Shown here piece after piece: positions 35,126-43,557 of a stretch of 64,000 nt of DNA (the stretch's first letter is position 1; each line of letters opens with the position of its first letter). Where the stretch lies: assembly GCA_964410215.1 (NCBI GenBank), contig CAYPHA010000018.1:4083-68082 (forward strand), in the 5' to 3' direction. Under the pieces are notes generated by a model. That model made no database searches, was not told the DNA's origin, and was given only the letters and a program-made list of their open reading frames with translations. The stretch is from CAYPHA01 sp964410215. Lineage in GTDB: Bacteria; Calditrichota; Calditrichia; Calditrichales; CAYPHA01. A program made the translations under genes and the position numbers.

Positions 35126-37105
35126 CTATCGGAGATGTTCTTTATACCAGGTCAGGATACGACTGAGGGAATGAAGTTGGGATTCCCTCATACGGAAAAT
35201 GTGGCCTTCACCCGGATAGATATGGCAGGCGACCTCTGTACCGTTCAGCAGCAGGGCACGGTGATAGGCCCGTGCCTGACCGGCCGGGACGCCGGAATCC
35301 GCTTCACCATGCAAAATAAGGGTTGGCGTGGTAATGTTGTTTATACAAGTCAGCGGTGAGACATTCCGGTAACAATCCGGGCAGCGGTAAGCCGTGGTCC
35401 CGAAATAGGCATTGAATACAGAAATAAAAGGCGTTGTTCCGTAAAAACTGTAGAGATCATAAAATCCGGCGCCGGTTACGGCCGCTTTGAAGCGCTGTGA
35501 CTGCGCTGTTGCCCATGCGGACATATAACCACCATAACTCCAGCCGCCGATCCCCAGCCGCTCCGGATCAGCGATGCCCTCTGCGACCAGGTAATCAATG
35601 CCGCTCATGATATCGTTATAATCGCCTTTACCCCAGTCATTTTGATTGGCTTCGGCAAATTGCCAGCCATATCCCAGGCTACCCCGGGGATTAGGAAGAA
35701 AAACGGCAAATCCGTTGGATGCCAGCATCTGTCCCCAGTCGTGCCAGCTCATCTGCCAGCCGGACCACCAGGCCCATTCCGGACCGCCGTGAACAAGGGT
35801 TACCAGGGGATACTTCCGACCCTTAACAAAACCAGCTGGACGGATCAGCAGTCCCTCCATATTGAGTCCATCCGGACTCTTCCAGGTAATTGTTTCTTCT
35901 TCTCCAAAAGCGAGTTGACCGGCCCATGGATTGAAGTCGGTCAGTTGTATCCTTTGCGAATCCTCCAGGGATATCATCCACAGATCTTCCGGCCGGTTGA
36001 ATGCGGCATCCTTGAAGACGATTCTGGAACATGCTGCATCAAGATCCCGATTATCCGGCCAGCTCCAGGCGATTCCGGTCTCAGTGACGGGTGTGATTTT
36101 TTCCGTTGTCACATCGAGGATACCGATGATTCCCTGCATGCCCTGCTGTGCCGACACCAGGAGTGCGTCGCCTGAACAAAACCAGTCCAGCTCCCAGATG
36201 GTTCCCCGGTATGCTCTTGCCAACTGTCTCTTATCGTGGCCATTGGTTTGGATGAGCGTGGGAAGCATGGTATAGAGCGCGCCTGTGCGGCTGAAATAGG
36301 TGATCATTGATGCGTCAGGAGACCAGCGGATATTGCCCATAGCGATGGACATGATCAGGTCGCCTTCAATCGGAGCCAGTTCACGATAACCGCTACCGTC
36401 CGCATTCTGAACGGCCAGCATGGAATGGTAAAAAATGCGATCAGGAGCAGCCGATTCCGAGATACAAAGGGCTACTTTGCTCCCGGAGGGCGAAAGCCGG
36501 AACGAGGACACCTGTTTATCCGCCGGTGTCAGCGCGACGCCGGCACCGGATTTAAGATTCATACGGAATAGTCGGGCCGGCGGCGGTGCTGCAGAGCAGG
36601 AGAACCGGTTGTTCATATTGACCGTTGAACGAGTGGTATCATACGCTGTATAAAAAATCAGCGAAGCATCAGGGTGCCATTGGAAGTCCACAATACCGAC
36701 CGGATGACCGGTCAGCTGTCTGATGTTATCCTCACCCCATGTTTTCAGAAAAATCTGATAGGTTCCATCTGACGTTTGTTTCATGAAGGCAAATGACGAC
36801 CCGTCCGGCGACCAGCGCGGAGAATATGCATCATCAGCAGTTGTAATCAGGGGCACAGCGGGATGCTTGTCCTCCAGGTCGGCAATCCAGATATCACCCT
36901 GGCGGATTGCCTCTGGTGTGAGGCTATCCGGGAAGGAGTGCACTACAAAAAGAACCTTTTGTGAATCGGGTGAAATATGCGGGTCGGTTACATTCCGGAT
37001 ATTAACGATGTGTTCAGGTGTTATCGTGATTTTCGGAAAAGACAATACGATGGTGGCAGATAATACAAAATAAAAAATACAAAATACAAAATAGCGTGGT
37101 GGCAT
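35126..37105 (-). CDS. S9-family serine peptidase (prolyl oligopeptidase/acylaminoacyl type)
   Basis: This 659-residue exported peptidase has a signal peptide (FVFCIFYFVLSATIVLS). An N-terminal seven-bladed beta-propeller follows (repeated SPDxxxFxF segments such as SPDGSSFAFM and SPDASMITYFS), and then an alpha/beta-hydrolase domain with GGWSYGGY (Ser523), Asp603 in HGEADSGVP and His635 in GEGHIFR. It probably cuts short peptides in the periplasm or outside the cell. It begins nine bases after the lipocalin stop on the same strand, and the ATG at 37105 has no ribosome site, so it may be translated by coupling to the lipocalin gene. Confidence 0.93.
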   Translation of the reverse strand: MPPRYFVFCIFYFVLSATIVLSFPKITITPEHIVNIRNVTDPHISPDSQKVLFVVHSFPDSLTPEAIRQGDIWIADLEDKHPAVPLITTADDAYSPRWSPDGSSFAFMKQTSDGTYQIFLKTWGEDNIRQLTGHPVGIVDFQWHPDASLIFYTAYDTTRSTVNMNNRFSCSAAPPPARLFRMNLKSGAGVALTPADKQVSSFRLSPSGSKVALCISESAAPDRIFYHSMLAVQNADGSGYRELAPIEGDLIMSIAMGNIRWSPDASMITYFSRTGALYTMLPTLIQTNGHDKRQLARAYRGTIWELDWFCSGDALLVSAQQGMQGIIGILDVTTEKITPVTETGIAWSWPDNRDLDAACSRIVFKDAAFNRPEDLWMISLEDSQRIQLTDFNPWAGQLAFGEEETITWKSPDGLNMEGLLIRPAGFVKGRKYPLVTLVHGGPEWAWWSGWQMSWHDWGQMLASNGFAVFLPNPRGSLGYGWQFAEANQNDWGKGDYNDIMSGIDYLVAEGIADPERLGIGGWSYGGYMSAWATAQSQRFKAAVTGAGFYDLYSFYGTTPFISVFNAYFGTTAYRCPDCYRNVSPLTCINNITTPTLILHGEADSGVPAGQARAYHRALLLNGTEVACHIYPGEGHIFRMRESQLHSLSRILTWYKEHLR

Positions 37106-37114
37106 GGTTTGTAT

Positions 37115-37669
37115 TTATTCTTTGTGACGTGTTGATTGAAACGTCGAGGGATCATAGCCCTGGCGACGCAGAATGTCGTTTATTTCTTCCATCGTATCTT
37201 TGGATAGTGTGGTTGTACGGGCAAGAATCCAGCCGTATTTCCGTGAGGGTGTCCCTACTATGGCATAGGAATAATCGTCGGCCAGGCCGATGATCCAGTA
37301 ATCGCCCCAGAACAGATTAAAACCGAAGATGCTGACGAAGCTGACCTGTAAGCGGGCATTGGAGGTTGTATCCACCACCCGGGCCACGCCACCGGATTCA
37401 CGCAGACTGCCATCGGCATTCCGGCAGCTGTTCGTTACGCCGATCCGGTCATCATCCTGCAGTTCATACAGTGCCGTAACGCTGTAGGCACATTTTTTCT
37501 GAAAGCGGTTGGGGATCCGGGCTGTTTCATACCATAAACCAGCATACTGTGTTAAATCAACATGCGATACCGTCGTAAGCGGGGCATTATGTGCAGACAT
37601 ATTCTGTTCCTGGGGAAAAAGGTTAAACGCAGGGATGAACAGGAAAAGGCTTATCACTAACAGTTTCAT
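37115..37669 (-). CDS. Lipocalin (Blc-like)
   Basis: This 184-residue protein has an N-terminal signal sequence (LLVISLFLFIPAFNLF) and the lipocalin signature QYAGLWYETARIPNRFQ. It also has the TNSCRNADGSLRESGG stretch, the DYWIIGLADDYSYAIVGTPSRKYGWILAR block of Blc, and the terminal helix. It lacks a lipobox Cys at the cleavage site, so it is periplasmic or secreted. It binds a small hydrophobic ligand such as lysophospholipid. It is first in an operon with the S9 peptidase. Confidence 0.93.
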   Translation of the reverse strand: MKLLVISLFLFIPAFNLFPQEQNMSAHNAPLTTVSHVDLTQYAGLWYETARIPNRFQKKCAYSVTALYELQDDDRIGVTNSCRNADGSLRESGGVARVVDTTSNARLQVSFVSIFGFNLFWGDYWIIGLADDYSYAIVGTPSRKYGWILARTTTLSKDTMEEINDILRRQGYDPSTFQSTRHKE

Positions 37670-37824
37670 TTTCTATGATACCTTTTTGGGTTAATTTAGA
37701 CATGCTTTGCCGTAAGTACAACATCTTCTGCAACGGAATGTTTCGAATTATTATGTTTTTCTGCAGAAATTAGTTATCTTGCCCGGATATTTTTTTGAAT
37801 ATGGTTAGAGGAGAAAGCAGATAA

Positions 37825-39705
37825 ATGCGTAAAATGAATATTAGAAATGTAGCTATAATCGCTCATGTGGATCATGGTAAGACCACGCTTGTGGACGGTA
37901 TGCTCAGGCAGAGCGGCATTTACAGGGATAACCAGAAGGTGGAAGACCGGGTAATGGATTCTATGGACCTGGAGCGGGAACGCGGCATTACCATCATGGC
38001 CAAAAACACGGCCGTGCAATATAATGATACTAAGATTAATATTTCCCGGCTCGATGAGGAGCTAAAGAAAAAAGANNNNNNNNNNATTAATATTGTTGAT
38101 ACCCCCGGTCATGCCGACTTCGGCGGGGAGGTGGAACGCAGCCTGAACCTGGTAGACGGCGCCCTGCTGCTGGTCGATTCCAGCGAAGGGCCGCTCCCCC
38201 AGACGCGCTTTGTGGTCAAAAAGGCATTGTCTAAAAAACTGCCACTGATTCTGGTGATCAATAAAATCGACCGTCCGGATGAACGTATCGAGGAGGTGAT
38301 CAATGCTGTCTATGACTTGTTTATCGATCTTGATGCGGACGAGGAACAGATCAATTTCCCCATCTTGTATACCAATGCGAAACTGGGTGTCGCCCATCAC
38401 GAACGGAGTGACGGATCGACCAACCTGAAACCGCTTTTCGAGATGATTGTGAACGAGATTCCAGGACCGGAGGCAGATGACGGCGCGAAACCCCAGTTCC
38501 TGGTTACCAATCTCGACTACGACTCCTATGTCGGTCAGATTGCCATTGGCCGCTTATACAATGGTACATTGGAGATGAACAAAACATACAGCCTGTGTCA
38601 GGAAAACGGCATCCGGGAAGGCATCAAATTCTCGGCATTGTATTCCTTTCAGAATCTGGGTAAAGCCAAGGTCGAAAAGGTACAGGCGGGTGATATTATT
38701 GCGCTGGCCGGTGTGGAGGACATCCGTATCGGTGATACCGTTTCTTCTCTGGAGGAACCGGATGCGCTTCCGCGGATAAAGGTGGATGATCCAACCATCT
38801 CCATGGTTTTCTATGTAAATAGCAGCCCCTTTGCCGGAAAAGATGGCAAATACCTGACCTCCCGTCATATCAAAGCGCGCCTGGACAAGGAAACGCTGGG
38901 CAATGTGGCCATTCTGGTTAAACCGACCGAGCGCGCGGATGCGTTTGAAGTATGCGGCAGGGGGGAACTGCAGATGGCCGTGCTGATTGAAACCATGCGC
39001 CGCGAAGGATATGAGTTTATGGTTTCCAAACCGACAGTTATCACGAAGGAAATGGATGGGAAGCTGTGTGAACCGGTGGAACACGTTTTTATCGATGTCC
39101 CGGAAGAATTTCTTGGGGTGATTACGGAAAAATTGTCTACCCGTAAAGGACGCATGAGCAACCTGGTCAATCATGGTCACGGGCGTGTCAACGTGGAGTT
39201 CCTGATACCCTCGCGGGGGCTGATTGGTTTCCGCAGCCATTTTTTGACGGATACCAAAGGTTCCGGTGTAATGAACTCCATATTTCATGGATATGAGCCG
39301 TGGTTTGGTCCCATCCCGCAAAGGACCAGCGGGGCGCTTGTGGCCGACAGGTCCGGAAAAGTGACGACCTATGCCAGCCTGGCCATGGTGGACCGTGGCG
39401 AACTGTTCTTGGAGGTGACAACACCCGTATATGAAGGGATGATCATCGGAGAACGGAACCGGGAAGGGGATCTGGATGTCAATATCACGAAAGAAAAAAA
39501 ACTGACAAATATGCGCAGTTCCACGGCCGAAGCGACGGTCACTTTGCGTCCGCCGCGCATGCTTTCACTAGATCAGTCCATTGAATTTATCGCCGAGGAT
39601 GAACTGGTGGAAGTCACTCCTTCGAATATACGCATCGCGAAAATAGAGCGGGACAGGCAGAAGCGGGCAGTGCTTTCCAAAAAGCTAAAAGCCGAAGTAG
39701 AATAA
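37825..39705 (+). CDS. typA: Translational GTPase TypA/BipA (contains an assembly gap)
   Basis: TypA binds the ribosome under stress and helps large-subunit assembly. The reading frame shows G1 AHVDHGKTTL, G3 DTPGHADF, G4 NKIDRP, and the C-terminal TypA block FRSHFLTDTKGSGVMNSIFHGY. Between TKIN and INIVDTPG sits an extra stretch, ending in ten Ns, that TypA proteins do not have. The words before and after the gap repeat the same nine bases (ATTAATATT). Removing the 51-base unit leaves 609 codons, the normal length, so I read the extra piece as a scaffolding artefact and treat the gene as intact. The ribosome site is GGAGAAAG. Confidence 0.95.
   Translation: MRKMNIRNVAIIAHVDHGKTTLVDGMLRQSGIYRDNQKVEDRVMDSMDLERERGITIMAKNTAVQYNDTKINISRLDEELKKKXXXXINIVDTPGHADFGGEVERSLNLVDGALLLVDSSEGPLPQTRFVVKKALSKKLPLILVINKIDRPDERIEEVINAVYDLFIDLDADEEQINFPILYTNAKLGVAHHERSDGSTNLKPLFEMIVNEIPGPEADDGAKPQFLVTNLDYDSYVGQIAIGRLYNGTLEMNKTYSLCQENGIREGIKFSALYSFQNLGKAKVEKVQAGDIIALAGVEDIRIGDTVSSLEEPDALPRIKVDDPTISMVFYVNSSPFAGKDGKYLTSRHIKARLDKETLGNVAILVKPTERADAFEVCGRGELQMAVLIETMRREGYEFMVSKPTVITKEMDGKLCEPVEHVFIDVPEEFLGVITEKLSTRKGRMSNLVNHGHGRVNVEFLIPSRGLIGFRSHFLTDTKGSGVMNSIFHGYEPWFGPIPQRTSGALVADRSGKVTTYASLAMVDRGELFLEVTTPVYEGMIIGERNREGDLDVNITKEKKLTNMRSSTAEATVTLRPPRMLSLDQSIEFIAEDELVEVTPSNIRIAKIERDRQKRAVLSKKLKAEVE
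38035..38094. other. Assembly gap with flanking nine-base repeat inside typA
   Basis: ATTAATATT lies at 38035-38043 and again at 38086-38094, separated by 32 bases of sequence and ten Ns (38076-38085). The interval is a multiple of three, so the frame stays open. The pattern is what a failed contig join at a short repeat leaves behind. The 32 bases between (coding for SRLDEELKKK) have no counterpart in TypA proteins. Confidence 0.8.
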
Positions 39706-39768
39706 AGGTGTACATTGTATGATGGCACGCCGGAATGGTTTCTGGTATGAGCTAAGAGTATTAATTAA

Positions 39769-40479
39769 CTAATGAATAAGAGATCTGAGGTCTGCCAGAG
39801 TTACCTTTACATCCGGCGGATCGCCCAGCTCTGGGACCACCAGTCCGGCCCCTGAAAAATCTTCATTTTCCGTGTAGCCATTGGTTGTAATTACACAATG
39901 CATACCGGCTGCTTTGGCCGCGAGCAATCCGTTTCGACTGTCTTCGATGACGACACAGGCGGAGGGATCGAGATGGAGTTCGGATTTTGCCAGATTGTAG
40001 ATTTCCGGATCCGGCTTTTTCCGGGAAACCACGTCGCCTGCCAGTATCCGCGCAAATTTTGCCCTGCGCTCCCTGCCCAGCAGATTCTCTACGATCAGAT
40101 TAACAGCCCGTTCGTTCGAGGTTGAACAGACAGCCAGTTTCAAATCCGCCTGAATAGCCTCATCGACGAGACGCCGGATGCCCGGCCGCAATGAAAGCTC
40201 TCCTGATTCGATGATTTTCATGAAGAGATCGGTTTTCGAGGCGTGCAGTTCCCGGATGAATGCATCCCGGTCGGTGATCGTTTCCGGCCAGCCGGACGTA
40301 TCGAAATAATGACGCATGCGTTCTTTCCCGCCGGCGACCCGGAGAAGATCCCTGTACAAATCGACGTCCCATTCGATGGGCAGCTCTTTCTCCCTGAAAG
40401 CGCGGTTAAAGGCCACACGGTGTCCGTCCCTTTCGGTGTCAACAAGCACACCGTCACAATCGAATATAAGCGCCTGCAT
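39769..40479 (-). CDS. HAD-family phosphatase, CbbY/phosphoglucomutase-like
   Basis: This 236-residue HAD hydrolase starts with LIFDCDGVLVDTE (nucleophile Asp and acid/base Asp in the DxD motif). It has an alpha-helical cap, the KLAVCSTSNERAV Ser/Thr motif, the RKKPDPEIY Lys and the CVVIEDSRNGLLAA acidic motif. This is the CbbY/beta-phosphoglucomutase group acting on small phosphorylated sugars. It is transcribed behind a class II aldolase, 55 bases after it, suggesting sugar-phosphate metabolism. The exact substrate is unknown. AAAGGA precedes the ATG. Confidence 0.9.
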   Translation of the reverse strand: MQALIFDCDGVLVDTERDGHRVAFNRAFREKELPIEWDVDLYRDLLRVAGGKERMRHYFDTSGWPETITDRDAFIRELHASKTDLFMKIIESGELSLRPGIRRLVDEAIQADLKLAVCSTSNERAVNLIVENLLGRERRAKFARILAGDVVSRKKPDPEIYNLAKSELHLDPSACVVIEDSRNGLLAAKAAGMHCVITTNGYTENEDFSGAGLVVPELGDPPDVKVTLADLRSLIH

Positions 40480-40534
40480 GATTTTTATCCTTTTCAGTTT
40501 TCACTTTTTTTTAAAGGGAATTGGAAGTTCCCGC

Positions 40535-41389
40535 TCAGGCTTTCCCTGAACTGCCGAAAAGCTCGATGAAACGGGCAACCTCTTTTTTGAGGGCGTCATA
40601 TTGCCGGTCCAGTTCGTTCATGGGATTGTATTCTTCCGGATTGGCCTTGAAATAGTCTACAAAGGAATCGATAAACACATGCTTAAGCTGTGTAGATACA
40701 TTGATTTTTGCACAGCCGCGTTCAATGCTTTTCCGGAACACTTCGGGTGAAAGACCCGTACCCCCATGCAATGCCAGCGGTTTCTTCGTCTTTTGCGCGA
40801 TCTCAGCCATCCGGTCAAAGGCGATCTTAGGTTCGCCTTTATATACGCCATGAGCCGTCCCGATAGCGGGAGCAAAACAATCGATATCGATTTCCCGCGT
40901 CAGTTTAACGGACTGATCAACATCGGCCAGGTGGGCATCCTGCTCGGAAATATGTATATCATCCTCAACGCCGACAATGGCACCCAGCTCGGCTTCCACA
41001 CTGACCCCGGCCGGTTTGGCCATCTCAACGACCTGAGCGGTCATTGTGTAATTTTCTTCAAACGGCCTGTGGGAGGCATCGATCATCACGGAGGTCCAGC
41101 CATGGTCTATGCATTTTTGAATGATAGGGATGTCTTTACAATGATCGAGATGCAGAGCGACAGGAATGCCGATATTCTCTGTAAGTTCCCTGAGCCAGGT
41201 TATGATAGCTGTATAGCCCCAGAATTCCAACACTTTAACTGAGGTCTGAATAATAACCGGAGCGTCCAGTTCACGGGCCGCACCGATAACTGCTCTGGCG
41301 GTGTTATAGTCCAGGATATTAAATGCGCCGACAGCATATTTATCGTGTTTTGCCTGGTTGAGCATTCGCGTCATACTTACAAGCGGCAT
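40535..41389 (-). CDS. Class II fructose-bisphosphate/tagatose-bisphosphate aldolase family protein
   Basis: This 284-residue zinc-dependent aldolase is of the FbaA/GatY/KbaY kind. Visible features are the NILDYNTARAVIGAARELDAPVIIQTS opening, zinc ligands in VALHLDHCKD and in EAELGAIVGVEDD, the CFAPAIGTAHGVYKGEP block, and PLALHGGTGLSPEVF. The start is placed at 41389 because GAGAGG lies eight bases before it, whereas an upstream ATG at 41425 has no site. It is followed by the HAD phosphatase on the same strand. The family does not allow tagatose and fructose bisphosphate to be told apart by eye. Confidence 0.9.
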   Translation of the reverse strand: MPLVSMTRMLNQAKHDKYAVGAFNILDYNTARAVIGAARELDAPVIIQTSVKVLEFWGYTAIITWLRELTENIGIPVALHLDHCKDIPIIQKCIDHGWTSVMIDASHRPFEENYTMTAQVVEMAKPAGVSVEAELGAIVGVEDDIHISEQDAHLADVDQSVKLTREIDIDCFAPAIGTAHGVYKGEPKIAFDRMAEIAQKTKKPLALHGGTGLSPEVFRKSIERGCAKINVSTQLKHVFIDSFVDYFKANPEEYNPMNELDRQYDALKKEVARFIELFGSSGKA

Positions 41390-41431
41390 ATGGATTCCTC
41401 TCGAATACAATTTATCCCTACGCAAATGAAT

Positions 41432-41446
41432 TTATAATAATTATAA
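41432..41446. promoter_or_regulatory. PerR-box-like palindrome
   Basis: TTATAATAATTATAA is a perfect 15-base palindrome and matches the PerR/Fur-type consensus TTATAATNATTATAA at every defined position. It lies 43 bases before the aldolase start on the minus strand and about 100 bases before the DUF1028 start on the plus strand, so it could control either gene. The region is AT-rich, and no PerR/Fur gene is present in the window. Confidence 0.4.
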
Positions 41447-41545
41447 TGCATTGCAAGACGGTGCCAGAAAATGGATAGTATTGCATGAGAAATGCCAAAT
41501 CAGTATGTTTTTAGAGCTTGTAAGATAAAAAATGATAGGGAGAAA

Positions 41546-42535
41546 ATGATGAAACCGATTATTCTATACTTTCTCATTATTCCTGTGTTTCTTATTGGTC
41601 AAAGCTACAAGGGGGAACCTCTGACCCATACGTTTTCTATTGTCGCCCGGGATGCGGAAACCGGGGAAATTGGCGTTGCCGTCCAGTCCCACTGGTTTTC
41701 CGTCGGTTCGATCGTTTCCTGGGCGGAGGCGGGTGTCGGTGCCGTGGCCACCCAGTCACTGGTGAATGTTTCCTTCGGTCCCCGTGCACTTACACTTCTG
41801 AAAGATGGGAAGACACCAGACGAGGCTGCACGGATACTATTGGATTCCGACGAGGGCAGCGCCTTCCGGCAGCTGGCGATTATTGATGCGGAGGGACGTG
41901 TGACAGCACACACCGGAACTAAATGTATTGCCGATGCGGATCACATAACCGGTAAAGGTTATTCGGTTCAGGCCAATATGATGCTCAATAAAAAAGTCGT
42001 TCCGGCCATGGCAGAAGCGTATGAGAATAGTAAAGGCCCTCTGGCGGAGCGGATGATGGCAGCATTGCAGGCGGCGCAGGATGCCGGGGGAGATATCCGC
42101 GGGCAACAATCTTCGGCCATTCTGGTCGTTCGGGGGGAAGCGACCGGTGATGTCTGGAAGGACCGCCTGATCGATCTGCGTGTGGAGGACCATCCCAAAA
42201 CCGTGAATGAACTGGCCAGGGTGCTGAAAGTCTTCCGGGCATATGAACATATGAATAACGGTGATCTGGCTATTGAGCACGGTGATGAGGGAAAAGCACT
42301 GCAGGAATATGGTGCTGCGCAGAAGATGTTTCCTGATAATATCGAAATGAAATACTGGACAGCGGTGTCACTGGTGAATATCGGGAAGGTTGATCAAGCG
42401 CTTCCCGTATTTAAAGACATTTTCACGGAAGATAAACACTGGCGAACGTTGACAAAACGCATAGTAACCAATGGTATGCTGACCACGGATGAAGAAACGT
42501 TGGAAAAAATTTTATCGGTAGCAGGACAAAATTAA
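41546..42535 (+). CDS. DUF1028 (Ntn-hydrolase-like) protein
   Basis: This 329-residue protein has a signal peptide after the ATG at 41546 (IILYFLIIPVFLIGQS) and a DUF1028 domain: THTFSIVARDAETGEIGVAVQSHWFSVG, ATQSLVNVSFGPRAL, and GKGYSVQANMM. DUF1028 has an Ntn-hydrolase fold, but its activity is undefined. The C-terminal 100 residues look like TPR-type helices (GKALQEYGAAQKMFPDN). Ribosome site AGGGAGA. A PerR-like palindrome lies upstream. It is convergent with an oxidoreductase gene with only three bases between their stops. Confidence 0.88.
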   Translation: MMKPIILYFLIIPVFLIGQSYKGEPLTHTFSIVARDAETGEIGVAVQSHWFSVGSIVSWAEAGVGAVATQSLVNVSFGPRALTLLKDGKTPDEAARILLDSDEGSAFRQLAIIDAEGRVTAHTGTKCIADADHITGKGYSVQANMMLNKKVVPAMAEAYENSKGPLAERMMAALQAAQDAGGDIRGQQSSAILVVRGEATGDVWKDRLIDLRVEDHPKTVNELARVLKVFRAYEHMNNGDLAIEHGDEGKALQEYGAAQKMFPDNIEMKYWTAVSLVNIGKVDQALPVFKDIFTEDKHWRTLTKRIVTNGMLTTDEETLEKILSVAGQN

Positions 42536-42538
42536 GGT

Positions 42539-43525
42539 TTATTCAAAGGGATAGCGCAATCCCAGTTGTGCCCGGATGGCATCCATAGTTTTCATGTTGG
42601 CCAGGGTATGATCGTGGCTCATGACGGGACTTTCGTGCTTACCGTCGCGGATACACCGTAAGACTTCTTCGATCTGATATTCAAAGCCGTTTTCGCGGAA
42701 TGGTTTGGTCATGCGGATTTCCTGTTCATGATCCTTTAACGTGACTTTTTCCGGTCCCCAGAATCCGGGATGAATCCGGATAGATCCTTTTGTTCCGAAG
42801 ATGTTAAAATCGTTGGCCGCGAAAGCGCGGGTTGTACAGGTAAACTGGGAGACGGCTCCATTCGCATAGTTCATGTTTACGGAAGTCAGTTCGTCCACAC
42901 CCGTATCACCCAGGATGCCGTCTGCAGACAGCGAAACCGGATCCTGTTGCAGTACCCATTGCGAGATAGCAATATTATAGACACCCAGGTCGAGCAGTCC
43001 GCCGCCGGCCAGATGGGGATTCAGCACACGGTCTTTCTCGTTTCTGGGGAAATTGAATCCGAATGAGGAAGATAAAAACACCGGTTCGCCGATTCGGCCT
43101 TCATCCAGCCAGTCCCGGACCTGCTGATAAACAGGCAGAAACCGGCTCCAGAGTCCTTCCATGATGAAAAGGTTGTTTTCGCGTGCTTTTTTGAATAATT
43201 CTTCGGATTGCGCTGCATTGACGGTCAGCGGTTTTTCGCACAGGACCGGTTTACCGGATTCCAGGCACAGCATGGCCTGTTCAAAGTGAAAATTGTGGGT
43301 TGTGGCGATATAAACGGCATCGATCTCCGCATCCTGCACCAGTTCTTCATAAGAATGATAAACCCGGGTCGCCTGGTATTGGTCTGCAAACGCGCGTGCC
43401 CGTTCCGGACTCCGGCTGGCTACGGCATGCAGGCTGGCATCGCCAACCGACTTCAGTGCACCTGCAAAGCGATGTGCAATACGCCCGGGCCCGATAATAC
43501 CCCAATGAAAGATCCCATTATTCAT
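42539..43525 (-). CDS. Gfo/Idh/MocA-family oxidoreductase
   Basis: This 328-residue NAD(P)-dependent oxidoreductase has the N-terminal Rossmann start WGIIGPGRIAHRFAGAL and the CEKPLTVNAAQSEELF motif carrying the conserved Lys. The C-terminal alpha/beta domain contains GGGLLDLGVYNIA. The family reduces or oxidises sugars and cyclitols such as inositol, scyllo-inosamine or xylose derivatives. The substrate is not predictable here. It has its own ATG at 43525 and is separated from the T9SS protein gene upstream by about 30 bases on the same strand. Confidence 0.92.
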   Translation of the reverse strand: MNNGIFHWGIIGPGRIAHRFAGALKSVGDASLHAVASRSPERARAFADQYQATRVYHSYEELVQDAEIDAVYIATTHNFHFEQAMLCLESGKPVLCEKPLTVNAAQSEELFKKARENNLFIMEGLWSRFLPVYQQVRDWLDEGRIGEPVFLSSSFGFNFPRNEKDRVLNPHLAGGGLLDLGVYNIAISQWVLQQDPVSLSADGILGDTGVDELTSVNMNYANGAVSQFTCTTRAFAANDFNIFGTKGSIRIHPGFWGPEKVTLKDHEQEIRMTKPFRENGFEYQIEEVLRCIRDGKHESPVMSHDHTLANMKTMDAIRAQLGLRYPFE

Positions 43526-43557
43526 CGGCTGCTTTCTTTTTTGCTGTATTCAGGTTT

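Noticed and set aside
38044..38094. Lineage-specific insertion in the TypA G domain
   Set aside because: The insert coincides with a run of Ns and a repeated nine-base word, so an assembly artefact explains it better than biology.
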